Assembly: GCF_028278985.1 (NCBI RefSeq)
Contig: NZ_JANQTA010000002.1
Coordinates: forward strand, 62,001-126,000
DNA from: Candidatus Nitrosopumilus sp.
GTDB taxonomy: Archaea > Thermoproteota > Nitrososphaeria > Nitrososphaerales > Nitrosopumilaceae
DNA: 64,000 nt
Direction: 5' to 3'
The notes under the pieces were generated by a model, which saw only the letters and a list, made by a program, of their open reading frames with translations, searched no databases and had not been told where the DNA came from. Numbering within the stretch: the stretch's first letter is position 1; each line of letters begins with the position of its first letter. Shown here piece after piece: positions 36,955 to 45,193 of the stretch. The position numbers and the translations under genes are program-made.

Positions 36955-37010
36955 GATATGAAAAAATGGCATATGAGCCTAAAAGATCAGAAATGATTAA
37001 AAACCAGTAA

Positions 37011-37026
37011 TTCCCAGATTTGGAAA
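37011..37026 (+). promoter_or_regulatory. TTYCCA-N4-TGGAAA palindrome
   Basis: ttcccagatttggaaa, overlapping the TTG start of 37020. Confidence 0.5.
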
Positions 37027-37523
37027 TGGCAATTGAAGTGTATGATGAGAATAAGTTAAGAGAATTATCTGAAGAAGACAGATTAGTAGTTTGTGAAAGA
37101 ATTTTGAAAAATGAATCAGATGAATCAAAAAGATGGGATGCAGTTTGGCTACTAGGAGAAATAGCTGAAAATAGAACCAGCGGAGATCCAATTTTTGAAA
37201 AAATTGCTGACATTATGGAGTGGTCTTTGAAAAATGATTCAAACGGAGTTGTCAAACACGAAGTTTGTTATCAGATTGCAGGTAGAAATATGAAAAGTAA
37301 AATTCCAGCATTAGTTGATGCTGCATTAAATGATAAAAGTGTGCTAACAAAACACGAAGCCTTAGAATCTTTAGGATTAATGAGAGCATTTCATGTAGCT
37401 GATATGATCAGAGATGCTGAAGTTGATCCAAGTATTGATGTTCGGGAAACAGCAAGATTTGTTCTAAAAAGATTTGAAAGACTAAAAGATCAAGGCGAAT
37501 ATCAACCATCTAACATCCTATAG
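37020..37523 (+). CDS. HEAT-repeat protein
   Basis: Alpha-helical repeats (RWDAVWLLGEIAENR, VKHEVCYQIAGR, LTKHEALESLGLM, DVRETARFVLKR). Confidence 0.75.
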   Translation: MEMAIEVYDENKLRELSEEDRLVVCERILKNESDESKRWDAVWLLGEIAENRTSGDPIFEKIADIMEWSLKNDSNGVVKHEVCYQIAGRNMKSKIPALVDAALNDKSVLTKHEALESLGLMRAFHVADMIRDAEVDPSIDVRETARFVLKRFERLKDQGEYQPSNIL

Positions 37524-37603
37524 AACTAAAAAGAAAACACCAATTTTGTGTAGTTTTTTTTATTCCAACAGAGATTTATCTATCAGAGATTCATGAATAT
37601 TAC

Positions 37604-38425
37604 ATGTCGGAGCGTAAAGAAGAGCCAGAGATGGATCCTAACGAAGTTCCAGAAGTAGTTCCAGAGAAAATTAAAAGTCCATTTGATTACAAAGCAATCA
37701 TAGGAATTGCAATTTTAGTAATTTCATTTCATGTCATTACAAATTATTTTGTTGACCCAGATAGCTCAGACCTAATTGTGTCAATATTTTCTTTCATCAA
37801 TCCATTAATTGTTGCAATAATTGGTTTCTATGTAGCTAGTAGATATGGAAAGTCACAAGTGTTTGGAAAAGCTAACTTGGCATTAGCAGGTGGATTCCTC
37901 AGCATATTCCTAGCAGAAGTTACCTACATGTTGTATGACATTGTATACAACATAGAACCTTACCCATCAATTGCAGATGTATTCTTTTTCATGCTATATC
38001 CATTGCTACTTGTATACCTGTTTCTAAACATCAAATTCTTTATTCCAAAATTAAGTAAAAAGGCAAAAGTTTGGATTGCCATTATGCCATTAATTGTACT
38101 ATTAGGCTATTCAATTCTATCAACAACAGAAGGAGAGATATCCATTTTTGAATTTGATTTCTACTATGGTGTTATTTTTGTGTACATTGTTACATTAACA
38201 CTCGCAGTTGCAGTAGTTGGGGCAATCAATCTAAAAGAAGGTGTTATCGGTAAAGCATGGATTGTTTTGGTATCAGGAATTTTGTTATTGACTATGGGGG
38301 ATATTTGGTATTATAATTTAGAATTGTTTGAAGGATATGACTTAACACATCCAGTAAACATGTTTTGGTATGCAGGATACTGGGGAATTACATATGCATT
38401 AATCAAACATAAAAAAATTATTTAG
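37604..38425 (+). CDS. Multi-TM hypothetical membrane protein
   Basis: About eight hydrophobic segments. Confidence 0.7.
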   Translation: MSERKEEPEMDPNEVPEVVPEKIKSPFDYKAIIGIAILVISFHVITNYFVDPDSSDLIVSIFSFINPLIVAIIGFYVASRYGKSQVFGKANLALAGGFLSIFLAEVTYMLYDIVYNIEPYPSIADVFFFMLYPLLLVYLFLNIKFFIPKLSKKAKVWIAIMPLIVLLGYSILSTTEGEISIFEFDFYYGVIFVYIVTLTLAVAVVGAINLKEGVIGKAWIVLVSGILLLTMGDIWYYNLELFEGYDLTHPVNMFWYAGYWGITYALIKHKKII

Positions 38426-38915
38426 AATTCCAGGAAACTTTTCTAAGTACAACATAAGGTGTTTTTTCAGATTCATTTGGAAGAATCATATCAGTATGTT
38501 TTGAAAAAAGCTCAATATTTCTCATTAAATCAGGAAAGCCATCTTCTGATTCTAGCGATGAAAGATGGGTTTCACTCCATTTCCAATCACTTTTGTCATT
38601 ACAGGAATATACAATCCAATGATATGAGCCATTAAGAAACAAAATGTCAAAAGGATACAATCTGCAATCCATAGGCCTTCCGTCATAGACTGTACATCCA
38701 CCCATTTCAGCATCCCAGTAAATACATTCTAAAGAATCAGTTTTCTTTTTTATTGCAGAAACGTTTACGCCATCAATATTAACAAATTTTAGATTTTCTT
38801 CACAGTTTGGATCAATATTTTTTAATTTTTTAAGATCATCCTGAAAAACTAAAGGAACAGCAGAATTGGTACAGCAGTTTTTATGATCACATTTTCCACA
38901 TAAACTCTCAAACAT
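38418..38915 (-). CDS. YkgJ-like Cys-cluster protein
   Basis: CGKCDHKNCC... GCTVYDGRPMDCRLYPF. Confidence 0.75.
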   Translation of the reverse strand: MFESLCGKCDHKNCCTNSAVPLVFQDDLKKLKNIDPNCEENLKFVNIDGVNVSAIKKKTDSLECIYWDAEMGGCTVYDGRPMDCRLYPFDILFLNGSYHWIVYSCNDKSDWKWSETHLSSLESEDGFPDLMRNIELFSKHTDMILPNESEKTPYVVLRKVSWNSK

Positions 38916-38964
38916 GCAGTAAGAAATTAAACATAGAATTAATTATTTTCGGAATACGGAAAAA

Positions 38965-39618
38965 TTAAACAGTTACATGAACCGTTTGTATGATGGAGCT
39001 CTCAGATAATAGTGCTCTTTTTAGTTGAACTTTAACTGCAACATCATTTTTTACAATATCAACTTTAACGTTATCAAAGATAGTTTCATATTTTTTTACT
39101 TTCTTTCCATCCTGAGATAATTCAAATCCATTGGCAATTAGTAAACCATTGTTTATCAAGAAATTGATTTTTCTGTAACCAGAAGTTTGAGGAATTCCAC
39201 AAGTGTCTAAGATTTTTGCAATAATTAATGGTTCATCAGAAACGGAACCAAGAACGGCTTTCTTATCTTGATCAGCAAAGGATTCCAAAAAGATTCTTGA
39301 AAGTTCAGGATCTCTAATGTGAACCCAATTTGATTCAGATGGTTTGGATTTTTCTACATCAATAATTTCTTGTAAGAATTTTTGTTCAAGTCCATCTGCA
39401 CCTGCTCCAAAAAATTCTCTCAAAACACTATCAAGTTTATTGAAATTTTTAATTGCTTGAACTAAACCGAGTCCATGTCTTTCCATTAGTCTTTGTTCAA
39501 TCTTGTTCAAAGATTCTTTACCTAAATTTTCCTCAATAGATCTTCTAAGTGAAGGAACTAAAAGATTATCCAGACCGTTTTCCATCATACAATTAATGAA
39601 AATATGCATTATAAACAA
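38965..39618 (-). CDS. ArsR-like wHTH transcriptional regulator
   Basis: Central HTH-like EPLIIAKILDTCGIPQTSGYRKINFLINNGLL. Confidence 0.6.
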   Translation of the reverse strand: MFIMHIFINCMMENGLDNLLVPSLRRSIEENLGKESLNKIEQRLMERHGLGLVQAIKNFNKLDSVLREFFGAGADGLEQKFLQEIIDVEKSKPSESNWVHIRDPELSRIFLESFADQDKKAVLGSVSDEPLIIAKILDTCGIPQTSGYRKINFLINNGLLIANGFELSQDGKKVKKYETIFDNVKVDIVKNDVAVKVQLKRALLSESSIIQTVHVTV

Positions 39619-39810
39619 TTTGTTAAAAACAATTATGACAAACAGTATGTTTTATAGCTAATAGATCTAAGCATCGATCTTAAAAAGAAACGTCATTTTA
39701 AAAAATTACAATTAATTGCATTGTAATTATTTGTACAATGTTGTATGTGTCAAAAATAACATACTAAACAATATGACTAAAAATTAGGATAGTCTAATTG
39801 TAAATGTTCA

Positions 39811-39826
39811 TTTCCAAATATGGTAA
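39811..39826 (+). promoter_or_regulatory. TTTCCA-N4-TGGTAA motif
   Basis: tttccaaatatggtaa, 12 bp before the 39839 start. Confidence 0.5.
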
Positions 39827-39838
39827 GGAGAGATCAGC

Positions 39839-40393
39839 ATGACGCTTCAAGAAAAGCAGATCCTAAAGAAAACAGATAATGTATCAATACGAATTGATTC
39901 TGAGTTAAGTAGAAAACTACATGAGAAATGTCAAGAACAACAAATTAGTCTCAACACATTGATCAATCATTTACTAGACAAGCAGATCAATTGGCATGGT
40001 CTAGTTACCGAGATGGGGTGGATAACAATGTACAGATCCACATTTAGAGAAATGTCAGATTCACTTTCAAAAGAAGAAATTCAAAAAATCGCAGAAACTA
40101 CAGGTATTAGCGATATGAAAAATGCATTAAATTACATTTACGGTTTCATTGATTTAGATTCTGTTTTAGATTTTTTCAAAAAAGGATGTTTGAACATGAA
40201 TGTTCAATTTAGAGAAATTAAAATCAATGGTAGAAACAAAATAATCATTCAGCATGATTTGGGAAAAAATTGGCCAGTATTCATGGTTTATCAAATGAAC
40301 GAAATCCTAAATGAAGTTGGATATAGAATCATTGATGAAGAATTCAATAAACAGGGATTTTCCTTTGAAATTGCAAAAATAGAGGAGATCTAA
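39839..40393 (+). CDS. Ribbon-helix-helix-like regulator, paralog 1
   Basis: VSIRIDSELSRKLHEKCQEQQISLNTLINHLLDKQINW; C-terminal IIQHDLGKNW. Confidence 0.7.
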   Translation: MTLQEKQILKKTDNVSIRIDSELSRKLHEKCQEQQISLNTLINHLLDKQINWHGLVTEMGWITMYRSTFREMSDSLSKEEIQKIAETTGISDMKNALNYIYGFIDLDSVLDFFKKGCLNMNVQFREIKINGRNKIIIQHDLGKNWPVFMVYQMNEILNEVGYRIIDEEFNKQGFSFEIAKIEEI

Positions 40394-40458
40394 AGAAAAA
40401 AGAATCTACGCACGAAATTTCCAAAATTGGCAAGATATGCCTATTAAGGATCAACTGA

Positions 40459-40474
40459 TTTCCAAATATGGGAA
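40459..40474 (+). promoter_or_regulatory. TTTCCA-N4-TGGGAA motif
   Basis: tttccaaatatgggaa, just before the 40478 start. Confidence 0.5.
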
Positions 40475-40477
40475 TCA

Positions 40478-41557
40478 TTGATTTCACAAAGGCTCAGTAA
40501 AAGTAAATCCAAGTATGGATATTATCTCATCGTAATAGCGGCAGCATTAGCTGCACTTGTGCACGTAATTTCAAAACCCATGCTTGAACATTCAGAAAAT
40601 ATGATAGAAATCAACCCAATTGTCTTGGCATTTTTAGTTTATTTCATAGGAGGAATGTTTTTCACACCAATATCTAGAAAGACTCATTCTATTTCCAAAT
40701 TTGGAAAAAAGGATTGGATTTTCATGAGTGTTATTGGAGTTACAGAAGTGGCAGCACTCATTGCTTATTTTTACGGTCTATCAACAGCAACTGCAGTCAA
40801 CGCATCTATCTTTAGCAATAATGAAATTATTTTCTCACTTGTAATTGCAATGCTGATATTCAAAGAAAGATTACGCATGAAAGAATGTATTCCATTTTCT
40901 ATGATTGTTGTAGGCATGATGATTATCCCAATAGGTAATGATCTTGTGCAAAACAATTTCAGTTTAGGACATATGGTAACAGGTGACTTGTTAATTGTAT
41001 TATCAGGAATACTATATGCAATCGATATTACATTATGCAAATACATTAGCGATAGATTTGATGCAAGAAGAGTAACACAAGTAACATCATTCATTTGTGC
41101 AGCAGTAGCCGTATCAATGATTGTTGTTTTAGAAATTCCATTTGATGTGGATTTGATGCAATTACCAGGAATAGCAGTCATTTCGATTTTAGGAACTGGA
41201 ATGTCTACATTATTCTTCTTAATGGCCCTAAAGATGATAGGTACAGTAAGAACAGTGTTGTTGTATTCGACTACAGCAATGTTTGGTGTAATATTTTCGG
41301 GAATATTTCTTGGAGAAGCAATAACTATGCTTGACATTATTTCATTGGCGCTTGTGCTTGGTGGAATCTACATGTTAAGGAATAAACTTGCAGCAACTGA
41401 AGAACATGGACCTGAGGAAGAGAAACAAGTTCTAGAACACGAGGCGCCTCCAAGAAGATCAAAATCTAGGAAAAGAGCAAAATTCACGCCTAAAATTTCA
41501 GTTCGGAAGAGAATTGAAGATGAGGTTATTTTCCAAGGTTGGGTAGGAGCAGGTTAG
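40478..41557 (+). CDS. EamA/DMT-family transporter
   Basis: About ten TM helices; duplicated EamA-like halves. Confidence 0.8.
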   Translation: MISQRLSKSKSKYGYYLIVIAAALAALVHVISKPMLEHSENMIEINPIVLAFLVYFIGGMFFTPISRKTHSISKFGKKDWIFMSVIGVTEVAALIAYFYGLSTATAVNASIFSNNEIIFSLVIAMLIFKERLRMKECIPFSMIVVGMMIIPIGNDLVQNNFSLGHMVTGDLLIVLSGILYAIDITLCKYISDRFDARRVTQVTSFICAAVAVSMIVVLEIPFDVDLMQLPGIAVISILGTGMSTLFFLMALKMIGTVRTVLLYSTTAMFGVIFSGIFLGEAITMLDIISLALVLGGIYMLRNKLAATEEHGPEEEKQVLEHEAPPRRSKSRKRAKFTPKISVRKRIEDEVIFQGWVGAG

Positions 41558-41724
41558 TTATTCCCACTCATTTCAAAAAAAGAAAATTAGTGTTAGTAAA
41601 ATTTTATTTCTAAATTATTTTTTAAAATTTTAAAATTTTTTACGCACAAAAATTTTAGAAATGTAGCTGTTTGTAATCATTAGTATACAATTGAACGATC
41701 AGTCTTTTAAACAAAAAAAGCAAA

Positions 41725-41740
41725 TTTCCAACTATGGAAA
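41725..41740 (+). promoter_or_regulatory. TTTCCA-N4-TGGAAA palindrome
   Basis: tttccaactatggaaa; contains the ATG of ORF 41734. Confidence 0.55.
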
Positions 41741-42579
41741 TAGCACCAAATACAGTTCAATTAGGCATGTTTCCAGTAGATCGTGCAGATTTTGAAGAGA
41801 TTAAAGAATACCTAACAACATTTGGATTAACTCCTAATCAGATCAAAGTCTTTTTCTATATTGGAAAGATTGGTGCAAAAACAGCTTCAGACATTGCAAA
41901 GGCAGTAAATGTTCCAAGAAGTGAAACATATCATCTTCTAACTGCACTTCAAAACAAAGGAATCGTGGAAGCATCATTCCAACACCCAATTCAATTTTCA
42001 GCATTACCAATTAAACAGGCTGTTAATGTTCTTATTAGAACAGAAACAGAACGATTAAACAAATTAAAGAAATCAGCACCAGAACTCGAAAAAATTTGGA
42101 GTAAAGTTCCTGAAGCTACTACACAACAAGATGATGATGAGGAGGAAAAATTCAAGGTCTTACAGGGAGGTAATCAAGTAAACAGTAAAATTTTTGACAT
42201 GATTCTAAATGCTAAAAAAGAATGTAGAATTTTAGGTTCAGAAAAGGATTTCATGAAATTTTATCATGCCAACTTTTTAGAAGCATTAGAAGAAAGAGAA
42301 ATTGATTACAAATTACTAACACCAATTTCTAAAAAATCAATGCACATTTTTGAAGACATTGAAAAATCAAAAATCAAAAAATTATGCTCATCAGTTAAAG
42401 AAAATCTCTGTTTCTTGATTAAAGATGATGATGAAGTTCTATTCTTTATCAAAAATGAAGGCAACAATAAAGAAATGAGAGCAATTTGGACAAATTCTGA
42501 GACAATTATCTATTCAAAGGCATTATTGTTCAACAGTATTTGGTCAAAAACAGATTCAAATGAGGAGGAATTTCAATGA
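41734..42579 (+). CDS. TrmB-family transcriptional regulator
   Basis: LTPNQIKVFFYIGKIGAKTASDIAKAVNVPRSETYHLLTALQNKGIVEA. Confidence 0.85.
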   Translation: MEIAPNTVQLGMFPVDRADFEEIKEYLTTFGLTPNQIKVFFYIGKIGAKTASDIAKAVNVPRSETYHLLTALQNKGIVEASFQHPIQFSALPIKQAVNVLIRTETERLNKLKKSAPELEKIWSKVPEATTQQDDDEEEKFKVLQGGNQVNSKIFDMILNAKKECRILGSEKDFMKFYHANFLEALEEREIDYKLLTPISKKSMHIFEDIEKSKIKKLCSSVKENLCFLIKDDDEVLFFIKNEGNNKEMRAIWTNSETIIYSKALLFNSIWSKTDSNEEEFQ

Positions 42580-42686
42580 CCAGAAGATGTAGTTGTGGTT
42601 TTTCTTCAGAACATAAAGAAGAATTTTGTATCCATATAGTTGAAAATTGGAACAACGTTAGATCAATGTGTGTAATTCAAAATTAA
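42576..42686 (+). CDS. Cys/His-containing microprotein (36 aa), absent from ORF track
   Basis: ATGA overlap with TrmB stop: MTRRCSCGFSSEHKEEFCIHIVENWNNVRSMCVIQN*. Confidence 0.45.
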   Translation: MTRRCSCGFSSEHKEEFCIHIVENWNNVRSMCVIQN

Positions 42687-43084
42687 ACTAGAGATTCATC
42701 ATCAACTTCAATTGGTTTTCTACCCATAAAACCAGAATCTTTTTCATGCCAAAATTTTATTTCGGTTTCACCATATTTCCAACAAAGCCAAACTTCTTCA
42801 TCAAAACGTTTTGAAGGAAAATCAAGTAATCCTTGATCAATACTTTTTACAACCACACCAGTATTTTCTAGAATTTCAACAGATTCATAGAATTTTGTGA
42901 TTGCAGAATTAAGTTGCTGTTTTAGTGTAACATATTCTTCAAAGGTGTTTGTAGTAGATACGCTCATTTGCAATTGTTGTTCTAATTTTTTTACTTCATT
43001 TTGTTTTGCCAATGAATATTCATATTTTTTAATTACATCAGGAAGTGCTTCATTTGCCTCATTTGTAGTAAAAAAGCAAAACAT
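42683..43084 (-). CDS. DUF2203-like protein
   Basis: LLDFPSKRFDEEVWLCWKYGETEIKFWHEKDSGFMGRKPI. Confidence 0.75.
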   Translation of the reverse strand: MFCFFTTNEANEALPDVIKKYEYSLAKQNEVKKLEQQLQMSVSTTNTFEEYVTLKQQLNSAITKFYESVEILENTGVVVKSIDQGLLDFPSKRFDEEVWLCWKYGETEIKFWHEKDSGFMGRKPIEVDDESLV

Positions 43085-43155
43085 AGTCTTGCTGAAAAAT
43101 TGTTAATTAAAAATCTTAGGCGCAGATTTATTAGGAATTTGCTCAGAAATGACTC

Positions 43156-43434
43156 ATGAGTGAAGATCAGCTAGAGATGTTAATTACGCAGACAATTAAC
43201 GGTGCAATTGCAACAATTCCATCATATCTTGAAGAAATTGAAGAAAACAAAGAAATTTTGAAAGTTGATAATCCTAAAGAATTTGTGTACGGAGTTGTGA
43301 TGGGCATGGCATTAGGAATGAGTGGTGCAATTCTCAGTGCACAAAAAGAGATGCCAACACAAGAAGATCAAATCAAAGTAAGAGATATCGTATACAAGTA
43401 CATTCCAGATATCAGAGAAAAGATTTTCAATTGA
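43156..43434 (+). CDS. Hypothetical protein
   Basis: Intact ORF, 4-nt overlap with next. Confidence 0.6.
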   Translation: MSEDQLEMLITQTINGAIATIPSYLEEIEENKEILKVDNPKEFVYGVVMGMALGMSGAILSAQKEMPTQEDQIKVRDIVYKYIPDIREKIFN

Positions 43435-43829
43435 CAGAATTTACATCTAAAGAAATTACATTCTTAGAATCAATGGAAGAAGCAAGAATTGCTACATCAC
43501 ATAATGATATTCCACATGTAAAGCCAGTCTCATTTGTATTTCATAGAGATGCAATTCTTGTTGCCACAGATTACAAAACAAGAACTTATGAAAATATCAA
43601 AGTAAATTCCAATTCAGGTATCGTAGTAGATATTTACAAACACGGTGCGCATAAAGCAGTTTGCGTTCAAGGTCCTGTGGAAATAATTGAAAATGGGCCA
43701 GATTTTGAAGAATATTATAAAATTTTTTACAAAAAATTTGAATGGGTGAGAAAAGACCCATGGAAAGAAAACGAAGCCCCTTTTTTGAGAATTAATCCAA
43801 AAAATAAGATCAGTTGGGGAATTAACTAA
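43431..43829 (+). CDS. Pyridoxamine 5'-phosphate oxidase-family protein
   Basis: ARIATSHNDIPHVKPVSFVFHRDAILVATDYKTRTYENI. Confidence 0.75.
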   Translation: MTEFTSKEITFLESMEEARIATSHNDIPHVKPVSFVFHRDAILVATDYKTRTYENIKVNSNSGIVVDIYKHGAHKAVCVQGPVEIIENGPDFEEYYKIFYKKFEWVRKDPWKENEAPFLRINPKNKISWGIN

Positions 43830-44193
43830 AGGGAACTTCTTCTTGTTCTACCTGAGACAATAAGGATTGAACAGAAATTGGTTTTTTCAAGATGGTGCGT
43901 ATTCCAAGATTCAGTAGTTCTTGTTCCTGATAAGCACTCATTTCCAAGGCACTAACAATTACAACTTTAGATAATTCAGATGGGCGTCGTGCTTTCAAAT
44001 CAAGTAAAAAATCAACGCCACTGTATTTTGGCATACACATGTCTAGCAAAATCAAATCATAGGTCTTGTTAACAGCTAGTTCCAATCCTGCACGACCATC
44101 AGAAATACTATCAAAATGATAATTTTTTGTAGAAAGAATATCAGCAAATATCTGACTAATCTCTTGCATATCCTCTACATGTAAGATTCTCAC
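43822..44193 (-). CDS. Stand-alone response regulator receiver domain (CheY-like)
   Basis: ILHVEDMQEI, DLILLDMCMPKYSGVDFL, VIVSALE, ILKKPI. Confidence 0.85.
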   Translation of the reverse strand: MRILHVEDMQEISQIFADILSTKNYHFDSISDGRAGLELAVNKTYDLILLDMCMPKYSGVDFLLDLKARRPSELSKVVIVSALEMSAYQEQELLNLGIRTILKKPISVQSLLSQVEQEEVPFS

Positions 44194-44381
44194 ACATTAC
44201 ATATCAGGATAAAATTGATAAGAGAAAGTTTGCCCATTTGAACAAACTAGAAGATTTATCTGAAAAATGTTTTTCTCATTAATTATCAATATTTCTTATT
44301 CAAGTATTACTATCGTTTTGAACTATGGGCTTCAATTTGGGAATTGATAACAAATAAACGCAATTAATAATTCTGAAAATC

Positions 44382-44660
44382 ATGTCAAACAAAATCAAAT
44401 GTTCACACATCCTAGTGGCAAAGCAAAGTGAGGCCCTAGCAGTTTTAGATAGAATCAAGGCAGGGGAAAAATTTGGAAAATTAGCAAAGGAACTGTCAAC
44501 AGATACAGGAAGTGCAAAAAAAGATGGAAATTTAGGCTATTTTACTAAGGGAATGATGGTAAAACCATTTGAAGAGACTGCATTCAAATTACAAGTTGGA
44601 GAAATTTCAGAACCAGTGAAATCCGAATTCGGATATCATATTATCAAGAGATTTGGATAA
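44382..44660 (+). CDS. Parvulin-type peptidyl-prolyl isomerase
   Basis: CSHILVAKQSEA...LGYFTKGMMVKPFEETAFKLQVGEISEPVKSEFGYHIIKRFG. Confidence 0.9.
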   Translation: MSNKIKCSHILVAKQSEALAVLDRIKAGEKFGKLAKELSTDTGSAKKDGNLGYFTKGMMVKPFEETAFKLQVGEISEPVKSEFGYHIIKRFG

Positions 44661-44662
44661 AT

Positions 44663-44857
44663 TTACAGATTTTTTGCTTTCTTTATTTTATCAAGGTCAT
44701 CATTGATTTTTTGACTAATTTTTTCATAATCAGAATGAATTTCTTTATGCAGTTTCTTTTCTTTTTGTAACAAATTTTTCATTTCTTTTGATTGATCTTT
44801 ATCAGTCATACATGTAAGTTCGTGGATAGAGTTTAGAAGATTATTATCAAATTCCAT
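44663..44857 (-). CDS. Small hypothetical helical protein
   Basis: 64-aa intact ORF. Confidence 0.45.
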   Translation of the reverse strand: MEFDNNLLNSIHELTCMTDKDQSKEMKNLLQKEKKLHKEIHSDYEKISQKINDDLDKIKKAKNL

Positions 44858-44911
44858 GCCTAAAATACCAAAATAAAATACACAACATTTTTTTCAAGAA
44901 GAAATTAAAAA

Positions 44912-45193
44912 TTGAACATGACAGTTATTACAGAAAAAGTGCTAGATGAGTTATTAGATTACTTAGAAAAATCAATCAACAATCTTGCAAAAGAATCATT
45001 TGAAAATTTGGAGCTTGAAGGAGGGTTTCAAGGAGTTCAGAATTTTTTAGACAATCAATTTGACATAAGATTAGAAAATCTGCTTGTTGCAAAAAAGAGT
45101 AGTACACATCACTTAGAATCAGGAATTAAAAATAAAATCATTCAACGTAAGGCAAAAATCATGAATGATATTGCAAAAGAATATCAAAATTAA
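44912..45193 (+). CDS. Small hypothetical protein
   Basis: 93-aa intact ORF. Confidence 0.55.
   Translation: MNMTVITEKVLDELLDYLEKSINNLAKESFENLELEGGFQGVQNFLDNQFDIRLENLLVAKKSSTHHLESGIKNKIIQRKAKIMNDIAKEYQN

Noticed and set aside
40771-41337. 188-aa minus ORF inside the EamA transporter
   Set aside because: Ile/Asn-rich antisense frame of a clear membrane-protein gene.
41580-41680. AT-only palindromes (aaaattttt-tacgcac-aaaaatttt)
   Set aside because: Expected by chance in a very AT-rich spacer; at most a terminator, not separately supportable.
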